Shown piece by piece: positions 30,155-39,118 of a stretch of DNA of 64,000 nt. The stretch is taken from positions 21,408 to 85,407 of the forward strand of contig CALDSR010000008.1 in the NCBI GenBank assembly GCA_937924505.1, in the 5' to 3' direction. Source of the DNA: an uncultured Granulosicoccus sp. (GTDB lineage Bacteria; Pseudomonadota; Gammaproteobacteria; Granulosicoccales; Granulosicoccaceae). A program made the translations under genes and the position numbers. Each line of letters opens with the position of its first letter. Position 1 is the stretch's first letter. The notes beneath the pieces are model-generated. The model was not told where the DNA came from and did no database searches. It worked only from the letters and a program-made list of their open reading frames with translations.

Positions 30155-31110
30155 TGGAATTGCTCAAGTCCATATTCATTACACCGTTTGTCGAGATGAC
30201 AGACTATCCGGATTTTCTCCTGCAGGTCATCTGGGAAGGCTTTGTATCAGGGATATTATATTCATTGATTGCTTTGGGCTTCGTGCTTATTTACAAAGCA
30301 TCGGGCGTATTCAATTTTGCACAGGGTGTCATGGTCGTATTTGCAGCCTTGGTTCTGACCGGCTTGCATGGTATGGGAGTGCCGACCTGGGCGGCGGTGC
30401 TGATGACAATTGCCGTCATGGGTTTGTTGGCAGTATCGATCGAAAAGCTTGTCTTGCGCAAGCTGGTCAATCAGAACGATGCCATTCTATTGATGGCGAC
30501 CATCGGGCTGACATTGGTTCTCAAGGGGGTTGGTCAACTGGTGTTTGGTGGTGAGTCAAGGCCGATGATCACGAAGGAGCTGAAACTGCCCACGGGCAGT
30601 ACCGATTGGGAAGTGTTCGATGGCATTGTTATTTTTCAACACATTGATATCGCGGCGGCGCTTATCGCGATCCTGATGGTTGCAGCCTTGGGTATTTTCT
30701 TTTCCAAAACGCGTATCGGCCGTGCGCTCAGAGCGGTAGCTGATGATCATCAGGCAGCGTTGTCGGTCGGCATATCCTTGCATCAGATCTGGGCGATTGT
30801 CTGGTTTGCCTCGGGTATCGTGGCACTGGTCACCGGCATCATGTGGGGTGCTCGATCCGAGGTGTCTTTCGCACTGGAAATCATTGCGTTAAAAGCGCTC
30901 GCCGTATTGATACTCGGTGGATTTACCTCTATTCCCGGCGCCATCGTTGGGGGCCTGATTATCGGCATAGGTGAAAAATTATTTGAAGTGTACTGGGGGA
31001 GCATTTTTGGCAGCGGTGTCGAGGCCTGGTTTGCCTATGTGCTGGCACTGATTTTTTTGTTGTTTCGCCCGCAAGGCTTGTTTGGTGAGCGCATTATTGA
31101 ACGCGTATAG
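30154..31110 (+). CDS. Branched-chain-type ABC permease (LivH-like)
   Basis: 318-residue inner-membrane permease with about eight helices. It begins after a short amphipathic stretch with IWEGFVSGILYSLIALGFVLIYKASGVFNFAQG, cited here by its core YSLIALGFVLIYKASG, the LivH N-terminal hallmark. Further on are GRALRAVADDHQAALSVGI (the EAA-like loop that contacts the ATPase) and LGGFTSIPGAIVGGLIIG. Starts 1 nt inside the livG-like stop; the second permease follows after 15 nt. Confidence 0.93.
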   Translation: MELLKSIFITPFVEMTDYPDFLLQVIWEGFVSGILYSLIALGFVLIYKASGVFNFAQGVMVVFAALVLTGLHGMGVPTWAAVLMTIAVMGLLAVSIEKLVLRKLVNQNDAILLMATIGLTLVLKGVGQLVFGGESRPMITKELKLPTGSTDWEVFDGIVIFQHIDIAAALIAILMVAALGIFFSKTRIGRALRAVADDHQAALSVGISLHQIWAIVWFASGIVALVTGIMWGARSEVSFALEIIALKALAVLILGGFTSIPGAIVGGLIIGIGEKLFEVYWGSIFGSGVEAWFAYVLALIFLLFRPQGLFGERIIERV

Positions 31111-31125
31111 CAGTGAGTACATTTG

Positions 31126-32211
31126 ATGTTCTATCGTGAAGCTGGACAATTCAAGACAAGCTATGCCGCTGATCAGGCTCTGTTGCCAATAGTGCAGGAT
31201 CGCATTGGCCTTGCCGTCATTCTGGTGATCGCCTTTATCGTCATTCCATTAATGGCGTCGAATTTCATGATCAGTTCGATCATGATTCCCTTTCTGGTTT
31301 TTTCCCTCGCGGCCATCGGATTGAATATATTGACTGGTTATGCCGGTCAGCTATCACTGGGAACGGGCGCGTTCATGGGAGTAGGTGCTTATTCCTGCTA
31401 CAAGCTGGCGACAATATTTCCTGACGTGAATGTGCTTGTTCATATTTTGCTGTCCGGTGTGTTCGCCGCGTTGCTGGGTGTGCTCTTTGGATTGCCGAGC
31501 TTGCGCATCAAGGGTTTGTATCTCGCCATAACTACTTTGGCAGCACAGTTTTTTCTCGAATGGTGCTTCATCCGAATCGAGTGGCTTTACAACTACAACG
31601 ATTCGGGTGCCATTGAAGTACCGCAGCGGATGCTCGCTGGAATCGCCATAACCGGGCCGTCAGCAAGCCCGCTTGCCCGCTATTTTGTCATTCTGGTTAC
31701 TGTGTCCGTGCTTGCCTTGATTGCGGCGAATGTTCTACGTGGTCGTATCGGGCGTAGCTGGATGATGATTCGCGATATGGATATTGCGGCTGAATTGATC
31801 GGGGTACGCCCCTTGATGGCAAAGCTGTCAGCCTTTGCCTTTTCCAGCTATTACTGTGGTGTTGCCGGGGCGCTGATGGTGTTTTGCTGGCTCGGATCGG
31901 CAGAGGTTGAAGCCTTTGATATCAATCATTCCTTCCTGGTGCTGTTCATGGTCATTATCGGTGGAATGGGGTCGATCCTCGGATGTTTTCTCGGTGCCGC
32001 CTTCATCTGGGCCTTGCCAGCGGTGATTCGATCCCTGCCATCGACTTTCGGGATCGACATGATGGCGGCAACGACGGAACATATCACCAACATCATCATT
32101 GGCTTATTGATCATCTTTTTCCTCATCGTGGAACCGCATGGGCTGGCCAGACTCTGGGGAATCGCCAAGGAGAAGCTCAGAACCTGGCCTTTCCCGTATG
32201 CCTCGAGTTGA
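31126..32211 (+). CDS. Branched-chain-type ABC permease (LivM-like)
   Basis: 361-residue second permease with about nine helices. LivM markers are LAAIGLNILTGYAGQLSLGTG near the first third, IGRSWMMIRDMDIAAELIGV (ATPase-contact loop), and FLVLFMVIIGGMGSILGCFLGA. ATG 31126 is chosen over a TTG one codon earlier. It is 15 nt after the LivH-like gene. The 90 nt to the binding-protein gene contains that gene's SD but no obvious promoter. Confidence 0.93.
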   Translation: MFYREAGQFKTSYAADQALLPIVQDRIGLAVILVIAFIVIPLMASNFMISSIMIPFLVFSLAAIGLNILTGYAGQLSLGTGAFMGVGAYSCYKLATIFPDVNVLVHILLSGVFAALLGVLFGLPSLRIKGLYLAITTLAAQFFLEWCFIRIEWLYNYNDSGAIEVPQRMLAGIAITGPSASPLARYFVILVTVSVLALIAANVLRGRIGRSWMMIRDMDIAAELIGVRPLMAKLSAFAFSSYYCGVAGALMVFCWLGSAEVEAFDINHSFLVLFMVIIGGMGSILGCFLGAAFIWALPAVIRSLPSTFGIDMMAATTEHITNIIIGLLIIFFLIVEPHGLARLWGIAKEKLRTWPFPYASS

Positions 32212-32301
32212 ATGATGCGTACAAAACATTGCACGATCAAGAGAAATATGCGAGCGTGATTTGGCAAGTGAACGAGATCGAACCACTGGAGAGTGAATCT
32301 A

Positions 32302-33603
32302 ATGTATAAAAAATTAGTATTAACCGTCGCAGCTGGCGTTTTTGCCAGTGGCCTGGGAATGTCATCAGCTTACGCCGAAGACACAATGTACATGCCGTCG
32401 ATGAGTTATCGAACAGGCCCATTTGCGAGCGGTGGTACACCATTTGCCGATGGCTATGCCGACTACTTCAACATGCTGAATGAGCGTGATGGAGGCATCA
32501 ACGGGGTCAAGATCGTTGTTGAGGAATGTGAGACGGCTTACAACACACAAAAAGGCGTTGAATGCTATGAAGCGACAAAAGACAAGGGTGCACTTGCCTA
32601 TAGCCCATTGTCGACGGGTATAACGCTTGCGTTGATCCCCAAAGCACCGGTCGACAAAATTCCGGTGTTTTCGATGGGTTACGGCTTGTCCGCTGCAGCG
32701 GCCGGGGAAAAATTTCCATGGACCTTTGTTTATCCGACAACATACTGGAGTCAGCTGTCGTCAATCCTGACGTACATCGATTCCAACGGGGGTATCAAGG
32801 GCAAGAAGATTGGCTACATCTACCTTGATATTGGTTACGGCAAAGAACCAATTCCCTTGCTCGACGAACTGGCTGAAACCATGGGTTTCGAAGTCGTCAA
32901 GTTTCCGGTGGGCATCAAGGAAATGCAGAACCAATCAGCGCAGTGGCTTAACGTGCGCAAGGAACAGCCGGATTGGATGGTGATGTGGGGCTGGGGTGCC
33001 ATGAACCCGACTGCAGTAAAGGAAGCGGCGAAAAATCGTTTTCCACTTGATCGCTTCATCGGTAACTGGTGGGCGGGCTCACATAGCGATCTCAAATCGG
33101 TAGGTGCCGATGGCAAAGGCTATCTTGCGGCGAATTTCTCCGGTATCGGTCAGGACTTTCAAGCGGTACAAGACATCTTGACGCATGTTGTCGACAAGGG
33201 TTTGAGTCGAGTTGCATCACCGGATGATGTCGGTAATGTTTTATACAATCGCGGTATGTTCAATGCGGTTGTGTTGGCCGAGGCCATCCGCGAAGCGCAA
33301 GCCAAAACCGGCAAGAAAATCATTGATGGCAGCGATATGCGAGATGGCCTTGAGTCGATCGACCTGACACAGGAACGGCTGACCGAGTTGGGTCTTGAGA
33401 ATTTTACCGACAGCGTCAAGGGTAGCTGTAGTGATCACGCGGGCGGCGGTTCCATATTCATCCAACAGTGGAATGGCAGCGACTGGGAGCGCACCACCGA
33501 TCTCATACCACCGATGATTGATGTTGTTCGGCCCAAGCTTGAAGAAGCAGCCGAAACTTATGTGTCGGACAAGCCGGAATGGCAATCGCAGAACTGCGGT
33601 TGA
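32302..33603 (+). CDS. ABC transporter periplasmic substrate-binding protein (LivK-like family)
   Basis: 433-residue periplasmic receptor. ATG 32302 has GGAGAG (32288-32293) 8 nt upstream and starts a clear signal peptide (MYKKLVLTVAAGVFASGLG, cleavage near AYAED). The mature part has the type I periplasmic-binding fold: SMSYRTGPFASGGTPFADGY, LNERDGGINGVKI (LivK-type NxxGGI), and KTGKKIIDGSDMRDGLESID near the end. One disulfide pair is possible (Cys in EECETAYN and VECYE). Ligand unknown; the fold family takes amino acids, amides and small acids. A terminator follows. Confidence 0.93.
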   Translation: MYKKLVLTVAAGVFASGLGMSSAYAEDTMYMPSMSYRTGPFASGGTPFADGYADYFNMLNERDGGINGVKIVVEECETAYNTQKGVECYEATKDKGALAYSPLSTGITLALIPKAPVDKIPVFSMGYGLSAAAAGEKFPWTFVYPTTYWSQLSSILTYIDSNGGIKGKKIGYIYLDIGYGKEPIPLLDELAETMGFEVVKFPVGIKEMQNQSAQWLNVRKEQPDWMVMWGWGAMNPTAVKEAAKNRFPLDRFIGNWWAGSHSDLKSVGADGKGYLAANFSGIGQDFQAVQDILTHVVDKGLSRVASPDDVGNVLYNRGMFNAVVLAEAIREAQAKTGKKIIDGSDMRDGLESIDLTQERLTELGLENFTDSVKGSCSDHAGGGSIFIQQWNGSDWERTTDLIPPMIDVVRPKLEEAAETYVSDKPEWQSQNCG

Positions 33604-33650
33604 GTAACCGCGTAAAACCTGTGTATTGCAAATAATGATGAAGTATATAA

Positions 33651-33680
33651 AACGGGCCGTACCATCGGCCCGTTTGTCTT
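33651..33680 (+). terminator. Intrinsic terminator between binding-protein and LivF-like genes
   Basis: AACGGGCCG (33651-33659) pairs perfectly with CGGCCCGTT (33666-33674) across TACCAT, followed by a T-rich tail TTGTCTTT. Likely partial terminator or mRNA 3' stabiliser that raises binding-protein levels relative to the downstream ATPase. Confidence 0.75.
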
Positions 33681-33713
33681 TGGAATCCTTAATGGGCAAC
33701 ACGTGATCACGAC

Positions 33714-34544
33714 ATGAGTGAAGAGCAGATCGCAACAAATACCAACACCATACTCAGCGTCAACAACATCGAAGTTATCTATGATCACGTCATTCTGGTT
33801 TTGAAGGGCGTGTCGCTGACGGTGCCAGAAGGTGGCATCGTGGCCATACTGGGCGCCAATGGTGCGGGCAAGACAACAACCTTGAAAGCGATCTCCAATC
33901 TTCTACAAGCCGAGCGTGGTGAGGTAACGAAAGGCAGTATCGAGTTCTACGGTGAGGAAGTACATGGTTTGGCACCAAATGAACTGGTGCGTCGCGGCTG
34001 TATCCAGGTCATGGAAGGGCGTCATTGTTTTGGTCACCTGAGTATTGAAGAAAACCTGCTCACAGGTGCGTTTACGCGCAAAGACGGCAAGGCGGCGATC
34101 AAGCAAGACATGGAGATGGTTTACCATTATTTTCCGCGTCTCAAGGAACGACGTGCATCGCAGGCGGGTTACACCTCGGGAGGTGAGCAACAGATGTGTG
34201 CGATCGGTCGCGCCCTGATGTCAAAGCCATCAATGATCCTGCTCGACGAACCGTCCATGGGGCTAGCACCGCAGCTGGTCGAAGAGATTTTCGAAATCGT
34301 TCAGCAATTGAACAAGGACACAGGCGTGTCGTTTTTACTGGCTGAACAGAACACCAATATAGCGCTCCGCTATGCCACCTATGGCTACATCCTCGAATCT
34401 GGTCGAGTTGTTCTTGACGGCAGCGGTGATACCTTGCGCGAGAATTCTGATGTCAAGGAGTTCTATCTGGGAACAGGTGGAGAGGGGCGTCGTAGTTTTC
34501 GCGATGTCAAACACTACAAACGCCGCAAGCGATGGTTGGCATGA
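33714..34544 (+). CDS. Branched-chain-type ABC transporter ATPase (LivF-like)
   Basis: 276-residue second ATPase. Walker A GANGAGKT at 47-54, Q-loop region RRGCIQVMEGRHCFGHLS (LivF-type with EGR), signature SGGEQQMCAIGRAL, Walker B MILLDEPSMGLAP, and the H-loop replaced by the LivF-type AEQN. The C-terminus is about 30 residues longer than usual and ends in a basic stretch (HYKRRKRW). It lies after the terminator and overlaps the PaaK-like gene through ATGA. Confidence 0.93.
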   Translation: MSEEQIATNTNTILSVNNIEVIYDHVILVLKGVSLTVPEGGIVAILGANGAGKTTTLKAISNLLQAERGEVTKGSIEFYGEEVHGLAPNELVRRGCIQVMEGRHCFGHLSIEENLLTGAFTRKDGKAAIKQDMEMVYHYFPRLKERRASQAGYTSGGEQQMCAIGRALMSKPSMILLDEPSMGLAPQLVEEIFEIVQQLNKDTGVSFLLAEQNTNIALRYATYGYILESGRVVLDGSGDTLRENSDVKEFYLGTGGEGRRSFRDVKHYKRRKRWLA

Positions 34545-35785
34545 GTTTCTTCGACGATAAGGACACGCTTGACGCGACTGCCCGCGTGAATCAATTGTTT
34601 GATGGTTTTAATGACCGTCTAGAGAAGGCAAGAAACAATTGTCCGGGCCTTGCTCGTCATCATGCGGATGTTCTGAACGTGCATATTCACGATAACGAAT
34701 CCTTGCTTAGCCTGCCAATACTTCGCAAGGCCGATGTCATGCAGGCGCAACAGGCACAGCCACCTTTTGGTGGCTTCGTCAATGTCTCCGCGCTGTCGGG
34801 TTCGCGATGGTTCATGTCACCGGGGCCCGTCTGGGAACCCCAACTGACAATGAGTGATCCATGGCAGTGCGCGCGTGCGTTACATGCAGCAGGATTTACG
34901 TCGGGCATGCGGGTTCACAATGCTTTTTCCTATCACCTGACGCCGGGAGGTTTCATTCTGGATGAGGGTGCACGTGCATTGGGTTGTATCGTATTTCCTG
35001 CCGGTACCGGCAATACGGAAGCGCAGGTTGAAGCGCTTCATCACACCGGGTCAGAAGCCTATGTCGGTACACCGGATTATTTGCAAACCTTGCTGGATCA
35101 TGCCATTGAGCATTCAGTCGAATTGCCATTGCTGAAACGGGCGATGGTCTCTGGTGGCGCTCTGTTTCCCGCTATGCGTGATAAGTACCTGAGTCAAGGT
35201 ATCGATGTCATGCAGTGCTATGCCACGGCGGATTTGGGCGTTATCGCTTACGAGACCTCAAGTCATGAGGAACTGAACGCCGGAATGGTGATTAATGAGG
35301 GCCTGATTGTGGAGATTGTCATTCCCGGTACAGGAACCCCGGTCAGCCCCGGAGAAGTCGGTGAATTGATCGTGACTCGACTGCACCCGGATTTTCCACT
35401 TGTCCGATTCGCCACCGGTGATCTTTCTGCCGAGATCGTCGAGCCCAGCCCATGTGGTCGCAGCCAAAAACGTATCAAGGGCTGGATGGGACGTGCTGAT
35501 CAACGGGCGAAGATTCGTGGCATGTTTGTCGATCCATTTCAATTGAAGAAACTGGCTGATGCATATTCTGAGTTGCAACGTTGGCGTCTGGTCATTGACC
35601 GGGTAGGTGATCGAGATGTCATGAATCTCAAGGTTGTTGCATCTGATGATGGAAATTCATTGCCGGTGGATGCCTTGGAAAAGACACTCAAACAGGTGAC
35701 GAATCTGTCTGGCACTGTAGAAGTCGTAGCCGAGTTGCCGAATGACGGTGTGGTGATCGATGATCAACGTGACTACAGTCAATAG
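34541..35785 (+). CDS. PaaK-like AMP-binding family protein with a degenerate phosphate loop
   Basis: 414 residues from ATG 34541, which overlaps the previous stop as ATGA (ATG 34532 is an alternative). The fold resembles phenylacetate-CoA ligase: SGMRVHNAFSYHLTPGGFIL, the adenine region VMQCYATADLGVIAYE, LIVTRLHPDFPLVRFATGDL, and the C-terminal GWMGRADQRAKIRGMFVDP. The usual S-S-G-T-T-G-x-P loop is missing; that place reads NVSALSGSRWF. So either ATP is bound in a changed way or ligase activity is lost. Role inferred: partner of the upstream transporter and acyl-CoA synthetase. Confidence 0.82.
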   Translation: MSFFDDKDTLDATARVNQLFDGFNDRLEKARNNCPGLARHHADVLNVHIHDNESLLSLPILRKADVMQAQQAQPPFGGFVNVSALSGSRWFMSPGPVWEPQLTMSDPWQCARALHAAGFTSGMRVHNAFSYHLTPGGFILDEGARALGCIVFPAGTGNTEAQVEALHHTGSEAYVGTPDYLQTLLDHAIEHSVELPLLKRAMVSGGALFPAMRDKYLSQGIDVMQCYATADLGVIAYETSSHEELNAGMVINEGLIVEIVIPGTGTPVSPGEVGELIVTRLHPDFPLVRFATGDLSAEIVEPSPCGRSQKRIKGWMGRADQRAKIRGMFVDPFQLKKLADAYSELQRWRLVIDRVGDRDVMNLKVVASDDGNSLPVDALEKTLKQVTNLSGTVEVVAELPNDGVVIDDQRDYSQ

Positions 35786-35817
35786 ATATCATTAAGTTTA
35801 TTACGACTGACTAGCCC

Positions 35818-36222
35818 ATGACTACTGCTGATCTTCCCAATATCGACAAGGATAAAACGCCAGCCTCGATGCGCAGCATCGCAATGCCGGCTGACGCGAA
35901 TCCAAATGGCGACATTTTCGGTGGCTGGATCTTGTCCCAGATGGATCTGGCGGGTGGCACGCATGCCTTTTTTGTTGCACAGGGGAGAGTTGCCACCGTG
36001 GCTGTAACCGGCATGAAGTTTCACAAGCCGGTCAACATTGGCGATGAAGTCAGTTGCTATTGTGCAACCGAGAGCATTGGCAATACGTCGATAAGGGTCC
36101 GTGTCGAAACCTGGGTTCGTCGGCGTCACAAGATGGATTCGGAACAAGTCACCGAGGGTCTTTTCACTTTTGTTGCGATCGATGAAAACGGCAAGCCGCG
36201 TCCTGTGGAACTCACTGAATGA
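35818..36222 (+). CDS. yciA: Acyl-CoA thioesterase, YciA/hotdog family
   Basis: 134-residue hotdog-fold thioesterase that hydrolyses acyl-CoA esters. Typical are MRSIAMPADANPNGDIFGGWI and SQMDLAGGTHA (catalytic Asp on the helix), then VTGMKFHKPVNIGDEVSCY. E. coli YciA is 132 residues. It begins 32 nt after the PaaK-like gene, so it could belong functionally with CoA-ester metabolism. Its end overlaps the DUF1285 gene by 4 nt (ATGA). Confidence 0.93.
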   Translation: MTTADLPNIDKDKTPASMRSIAMPADANPNGDIFGGWILSQMDLAGGTHAFFVAQGRVATVAVTGMKFHKPVNIGDEVSCYCATESIGNTSIRVRVETWVRRRHKMDSEQVTEGLFTFVAIDENGKPRPVELTE

Positions 36223-36779
36223 ATGCTGACACCGGTCGTCTGGCAACCATTATAGAGGCCATAACTAACCAGCCATTACCTCCGGTTGATACTTGGCATC
36301 CCTCGCGCACAGATGATATCGATATTCGGATTGCCGCCAATGGTGACTGGTTTCATCAGGGTAGCCGTATCAGTCGTGCCCGAATGGTTCGTTTGTTTTC
36401 AACCGTATTACGCGCTGATGATGACGGGCATACGTATCTGGTGACACCGCTTGAACGTTTGCGCATCGTCGTTGAAGATGCGCCGTTCATGGCGGTGGGT
36501 TTGGAACGCCATGGGGCCGAAGATGATCAGACGCTGATATTCACAACCAATGTGGGTGACCAGGTGATCGCTGATGCGACCCACCCGATCATTGTCGAAT
36601 ACGCCGAGCAGGGCGGCGAACCCTCACCTTACATTGTTGTGCGTAACAAGCTTCGCGCCAAACTCAGTCGGGCGATCTTCTATGACCTCGCCGATCAGGC
36701 CATAATGAGTAATGGCGTCGCTGGCGTTTTTTCATGCGGTGTTTTCATGCGTCTCGGTGAGAAATCCGATCATGCTTGA
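36219..36779 (+). CDS. DUF1285 family protein
   Basis: 186-residue soluble protein of the DUF1285 family, function unknown. Recognised by WHPSRTDDIDIRIAANGDWF and GSRISRARMVRLFSTVLR near the N-terminus, TYLVTPLERLRIVVEDAPF in the middle and PYIVVRNKLRAKLSRAIFYDL near the end. No signal or membrane part. It overlaps the thioesterase by 4 nt and ccmA by 8 nt, so it sits within a continuous translational unit running into the ccm genes, although no role in cytochrome maturation is known for the family. Confidence 0.88.
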   Translation: MNADTGRLATIIEAITNQPLPPVDTWHPSRTDDIDIRIAANGDWFHQGSRISRARMVRLFSTVLRADDDGHTYLVTPLERLRIVVEDAPFMAVGLERHGAEDDQTLIFTTNVGDQVIADATHPIIVEYAEQGGEPSPYIVVRNKLRAKLSRAIFYDLADQAIMSNGVAGVFSCGVFMRLGEKSDHA

Positions 36780-37392
36780 AGTGAAGGAAATTACTGTTTG
36801 GCGCGGCGAGCTGCTGCTGCTTGATAGCTTGAGTTTTGATGTAAAAGCCGGCACTGCCTTGCAAGTGCAGGGGGATAACGGTAGCGGCAAAACAACACTG
36901 CTTCGAGCATTGGTGGGTGCCTGTGACCTTGATGACGGCGCTGTTTACTGGAATGGACAATCTATCTTGCGGGTTCGAGATGATTTCCATGCAAACCTTC
37001 TTTACCTGGGTCACAAGAGCGGTATCAGTGCAAGCCTTAGTCCGCTGGAAAATCTCCTTGCCTTGTGCCCGGAACTGGACGCGGACGATGCGCGGATTAT
37101 CGAAGCGCTTGATGCGCTCGGCATTGGTGATCGCATGCACTTACCGAGTGAAGCCTTGTCGGCGGGTCAACAGCGTCGCGTTGCGCTGGCACGACTGGCT
37201 TTGCAAAAGCGATTGTTGTGGGTCCTTGATGAACCATTGACATCGCTTGATGCCAAAGGCCACGCCTGGGTCAAACGAAACATTGAGCGACACGTCAGTG
37301 AAGGTGGGGCGGTCGTCTTTACCACACACCAGGCCATGTCACTAGAGGTTCCGCGCCATGATACTTTGAGTCTGTCCGAGCCGGCAACATGA
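36772..37392 (+). CDS. ccmA: Cytochrome c biogenesis ATPase CcmA
   Basis: ATPase of the CcmAB(CD) complex that releases holo-CcmE from CcmC in System I cytochrome c maturation. 206 residues from ATG 36772 (E. coli 207). Walker A GDNGSGKT at 34-41, signature LSAGQQRRVALARL, Walker B LWVLDEPLTSLD. An upstream in-frame ATG would place an extra 20 residues ahead of MLEVKEITV, which is the family start, so it is rejected. Overlaps DUF1285 by 8 nt and ccmB by 4 nt. Confidence 0.96.
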   Translation: MLEVKEITVWRGELLLLDSLSFDVKAGTALQVQGDNGSGKTTLLRALVGACDLDDGAVYWNGQSILRVRDDFHANLLYLGHKSGISASLSPLENLLALCPELDADDARIIEALDALGIGDRMHLPSEALSAGQQRRVALARLALQKRLLWVLDEPLTSLDAKGHAWVKRNIERHVSEGGAVVFTTHQAMSLEVPRHDTLSLSEPAT

Positions 37393-38102
37393 CAGTACCT
37401 GTTCGTGATGATGAGTCAGTGGGCATTGCGCCGGTGTTTTCTCGGGTTCTCAGCCGTGAACTCAAGATTGCCTTGCGAGCACGTGGCCAATGGCTGAACC
37501 CATTGATTTTTTTCATCATTGTCGTGTCCTTGTTTCCGCTGGGGATCGGGCCAGGCCCCAACACGCTGCAACTGATCGCGCCTGGTATTCTCTGGGTCAG
37601 CGCCTTGTTGTCCATGATGTTGTCGCTTGATACCTTGTTTGCGCGAGATTTCCGCGATGGCACACTTGAACAGTACGTGCTTTCCGATCAACCTCTGTCC
37701 GTTGTCGCGTTGGCCAAGACGCTCGGGCACTGGCTGCTCAGTGGTTTGCCGCTGGTACTGATCTCACCGCTGCTTGGCCTGTTTCTGCAACTTGAAAGCC
37801 AGGCCTATGGGGTTCTGATTGTGTCGCTAGCCATGGGCACCGTCTGTTTGAGCCTGCTTGGCGCGATTGGCGCCGCATTAATCGTCAGCGTGAACCATGG
37901 CGGCGTTTTACTGTCTTTACTGGTGTTGCCGCTGACTGCTCCCGTATTGATTTTCGGCAGTAGTGCGGTCGCCGCCGCCGCCGGTGGACAGTCGGCAATG
38001 GCCCAATTATCGCTGTTGGCTGCTATGCTATTGGCGTCCTTGTCGCTGGCGCCTTTCGTTGCTGCCATGGCGCTCCGCGTGGGTGTTGCGGCAGGCCGAT
38101 GA
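37389..38102 (+). CDS. ccmB: Heme exporter protein CcmB
   Basis: 237-residue membrane subunit of the CcmABCD complex (E. coli 220). About six helices; family text includes FSRVLSRELKIALRARGQWL at the N-terminus, GIGPGPNTLQLIAPGILWVS, and LFARDFRDGTLEQYVLSDQP. The N-terminus is slightly longer than in E. coli. Overlaps ccmA by ATGA; 45 nt separate it from ccmC, the largest gap inside the cluster. Confidence 0.95.
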   Translation: MTVPVRDDESVGIAPVFSRVLSRELKIALRARGQWLNPLIFFIIVVSLFPLGIGPGPNTLQLIAPGILWVSALLSMMLSLDTLFARDFRDGTLEQYVLSDQPLSVVALAKTLGHWLLSGLPLVLISPLLGLFLQLESQAYGVLIVSLAMGTVCLSLLGAIGAALIVSVNHGGVLLSLLVLPLTAPVLIFGSSAVAAAAGGQSAMAQLSLLAAMLLASLSLAPFVAAMALRVGVAAGR

Positions 38103-38147
38103 GACATTTCGTCCCAAAAAGATCCTTATATAAATAGACATTCGCCC

Positions 38148-38888
38148 GTGTTCAAGTGGATTCATCGTTTCGGCTCAGCGCCCTTCATGTACCGCCTAGC
38201 CGGTCGACTGGCGCCGTGGCTTGGCATTGTCTGCGCGCTGTTGATGGTCACTGGCTTGTATTTGGGCCTGGTGGTTGCGCCTGCTGACTACGAGCAAGGC
38301 GACAGTTATCGCATTATCTTTGTCCATGTTCCCAGTGCCTGGATGTCCATGTTTGTCTATATGGTCATGGCAGTATCGAGTGCCGTGTTTCTTATCTGGC
38401 GTCTGAAATTGGCTGATATTGTTGCCGAAGCGGCAGCACCGATTGGTGCTGTCTTCACGGCCATCGCCTTGCTGACCGGTTCCTTCTGGGGTAAGCCGAT
38501 GTGGGGGACTTGGTGGGTTTGGGACGCGCGTCTGACCTCAGAACTGCTACTGCTGTTTCTGTATCTGGGCTACATTGCCTTGCGGGGTGCACTGGAGCCT
38601 GCACAAACTGCCGCACGTGCCAGTGCCATTCTGGCGGTCGTTGGTGTTATCAACATCCCGATCATTCACTATTCAGTCGAGTGGTGGAACACCTTGCACC
38701 AACCCGCGACCATTACCAAATTCGACAAGCCATCAATGCATATCAGCATGCTCAGACCACTGCTGATCATGGTAGCGGCCTTCCAACTCCTGTTTTTTTA
38801 TAATCTGATGGTGCGCATGCGCAGCCTGATTCTGAAACGCGAAGCGCGGACCAGCTGGGTAGCGGAGCTCGCTGGAGCGGAAAAATGA
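38148..38888 (+). CDS. ccmC: Heme exporter/heme-handling protein CcmC
   Basis: 246-residue inner-membrane protein that loads heme onto CcmE (E. coli 245). Six helices and the periplasmic tryptophan-rich WWD motif as WGTWWVWDARLTSELLLL, flanked by conserved histidines (IFVHVPSAW and IIHYSVEWWNTLHQPAT). The start is GTG 38148. The stop overlaps ccmD by 4 nt. Confidence 0.96.
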   Translation: MFKWIHRFGSAPFMYRLAGRLAPWLGIVCALLMVTGLYLGLVVAPADYEQGDSYRIIFVHVPSAWMSMFVYMVMAVSSAVFLIWRLKLADIVAEAAAPIGAVFTAIALLTGSFWGKPMWGTWWVWDARLTSELLLLFLYLGYIALRGALEPAQTAARASAILAVVGVINIPIIHYSVEWWNTLHQPATITKFDKPSMHISMLRPLLIMVAAFQLLFFYNLMVRMRSLILKREARTSWVAELAGAEK

Positions 38889-39118
38889 CCGGCCTTGGCG
38901 AATTTCTGGCCATGGGGGGATATGCCTTTTACGTATGGACTGCATTTGGCCTGAGCTTTTTGCTAATCGGATTCATTCTGATGTGGTCCTCGCATGAACA
39001 GAAAAGGGTCAAGCGTGAATCGTTTGCGATCGCGCTTCGCGAACGGGATCGCAAACTGAAACGTGAGCATGAACGTACTGCTACTAAAGATGTAGATCCA
39101 TCACAGGTGAACCGATGA
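38885..39118 (+). CDS. ccmD: Heme exporter protein CcmD
   Basis: 77-residue single-span membrane protein (E. coli 69) needed for release of holo-CcmE from CcmC. One helix (FYVWTAFGLSFLLIGFILMW) follows the family phrase EFLAMGGYAFYVW, and a basic, charged cytoplasmic tail ends the protein (KRESFAIALRERDRKLKR). Overlaps both neighbours by 4 nt. Confidence 0.95.
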   Translation: MTGLGEFLAMGGYAFYVWTAFGLSFLLIGFILMWSSHEQKRVKRESFAIALRERDRKLKREHERTATKDVDPSQVNR

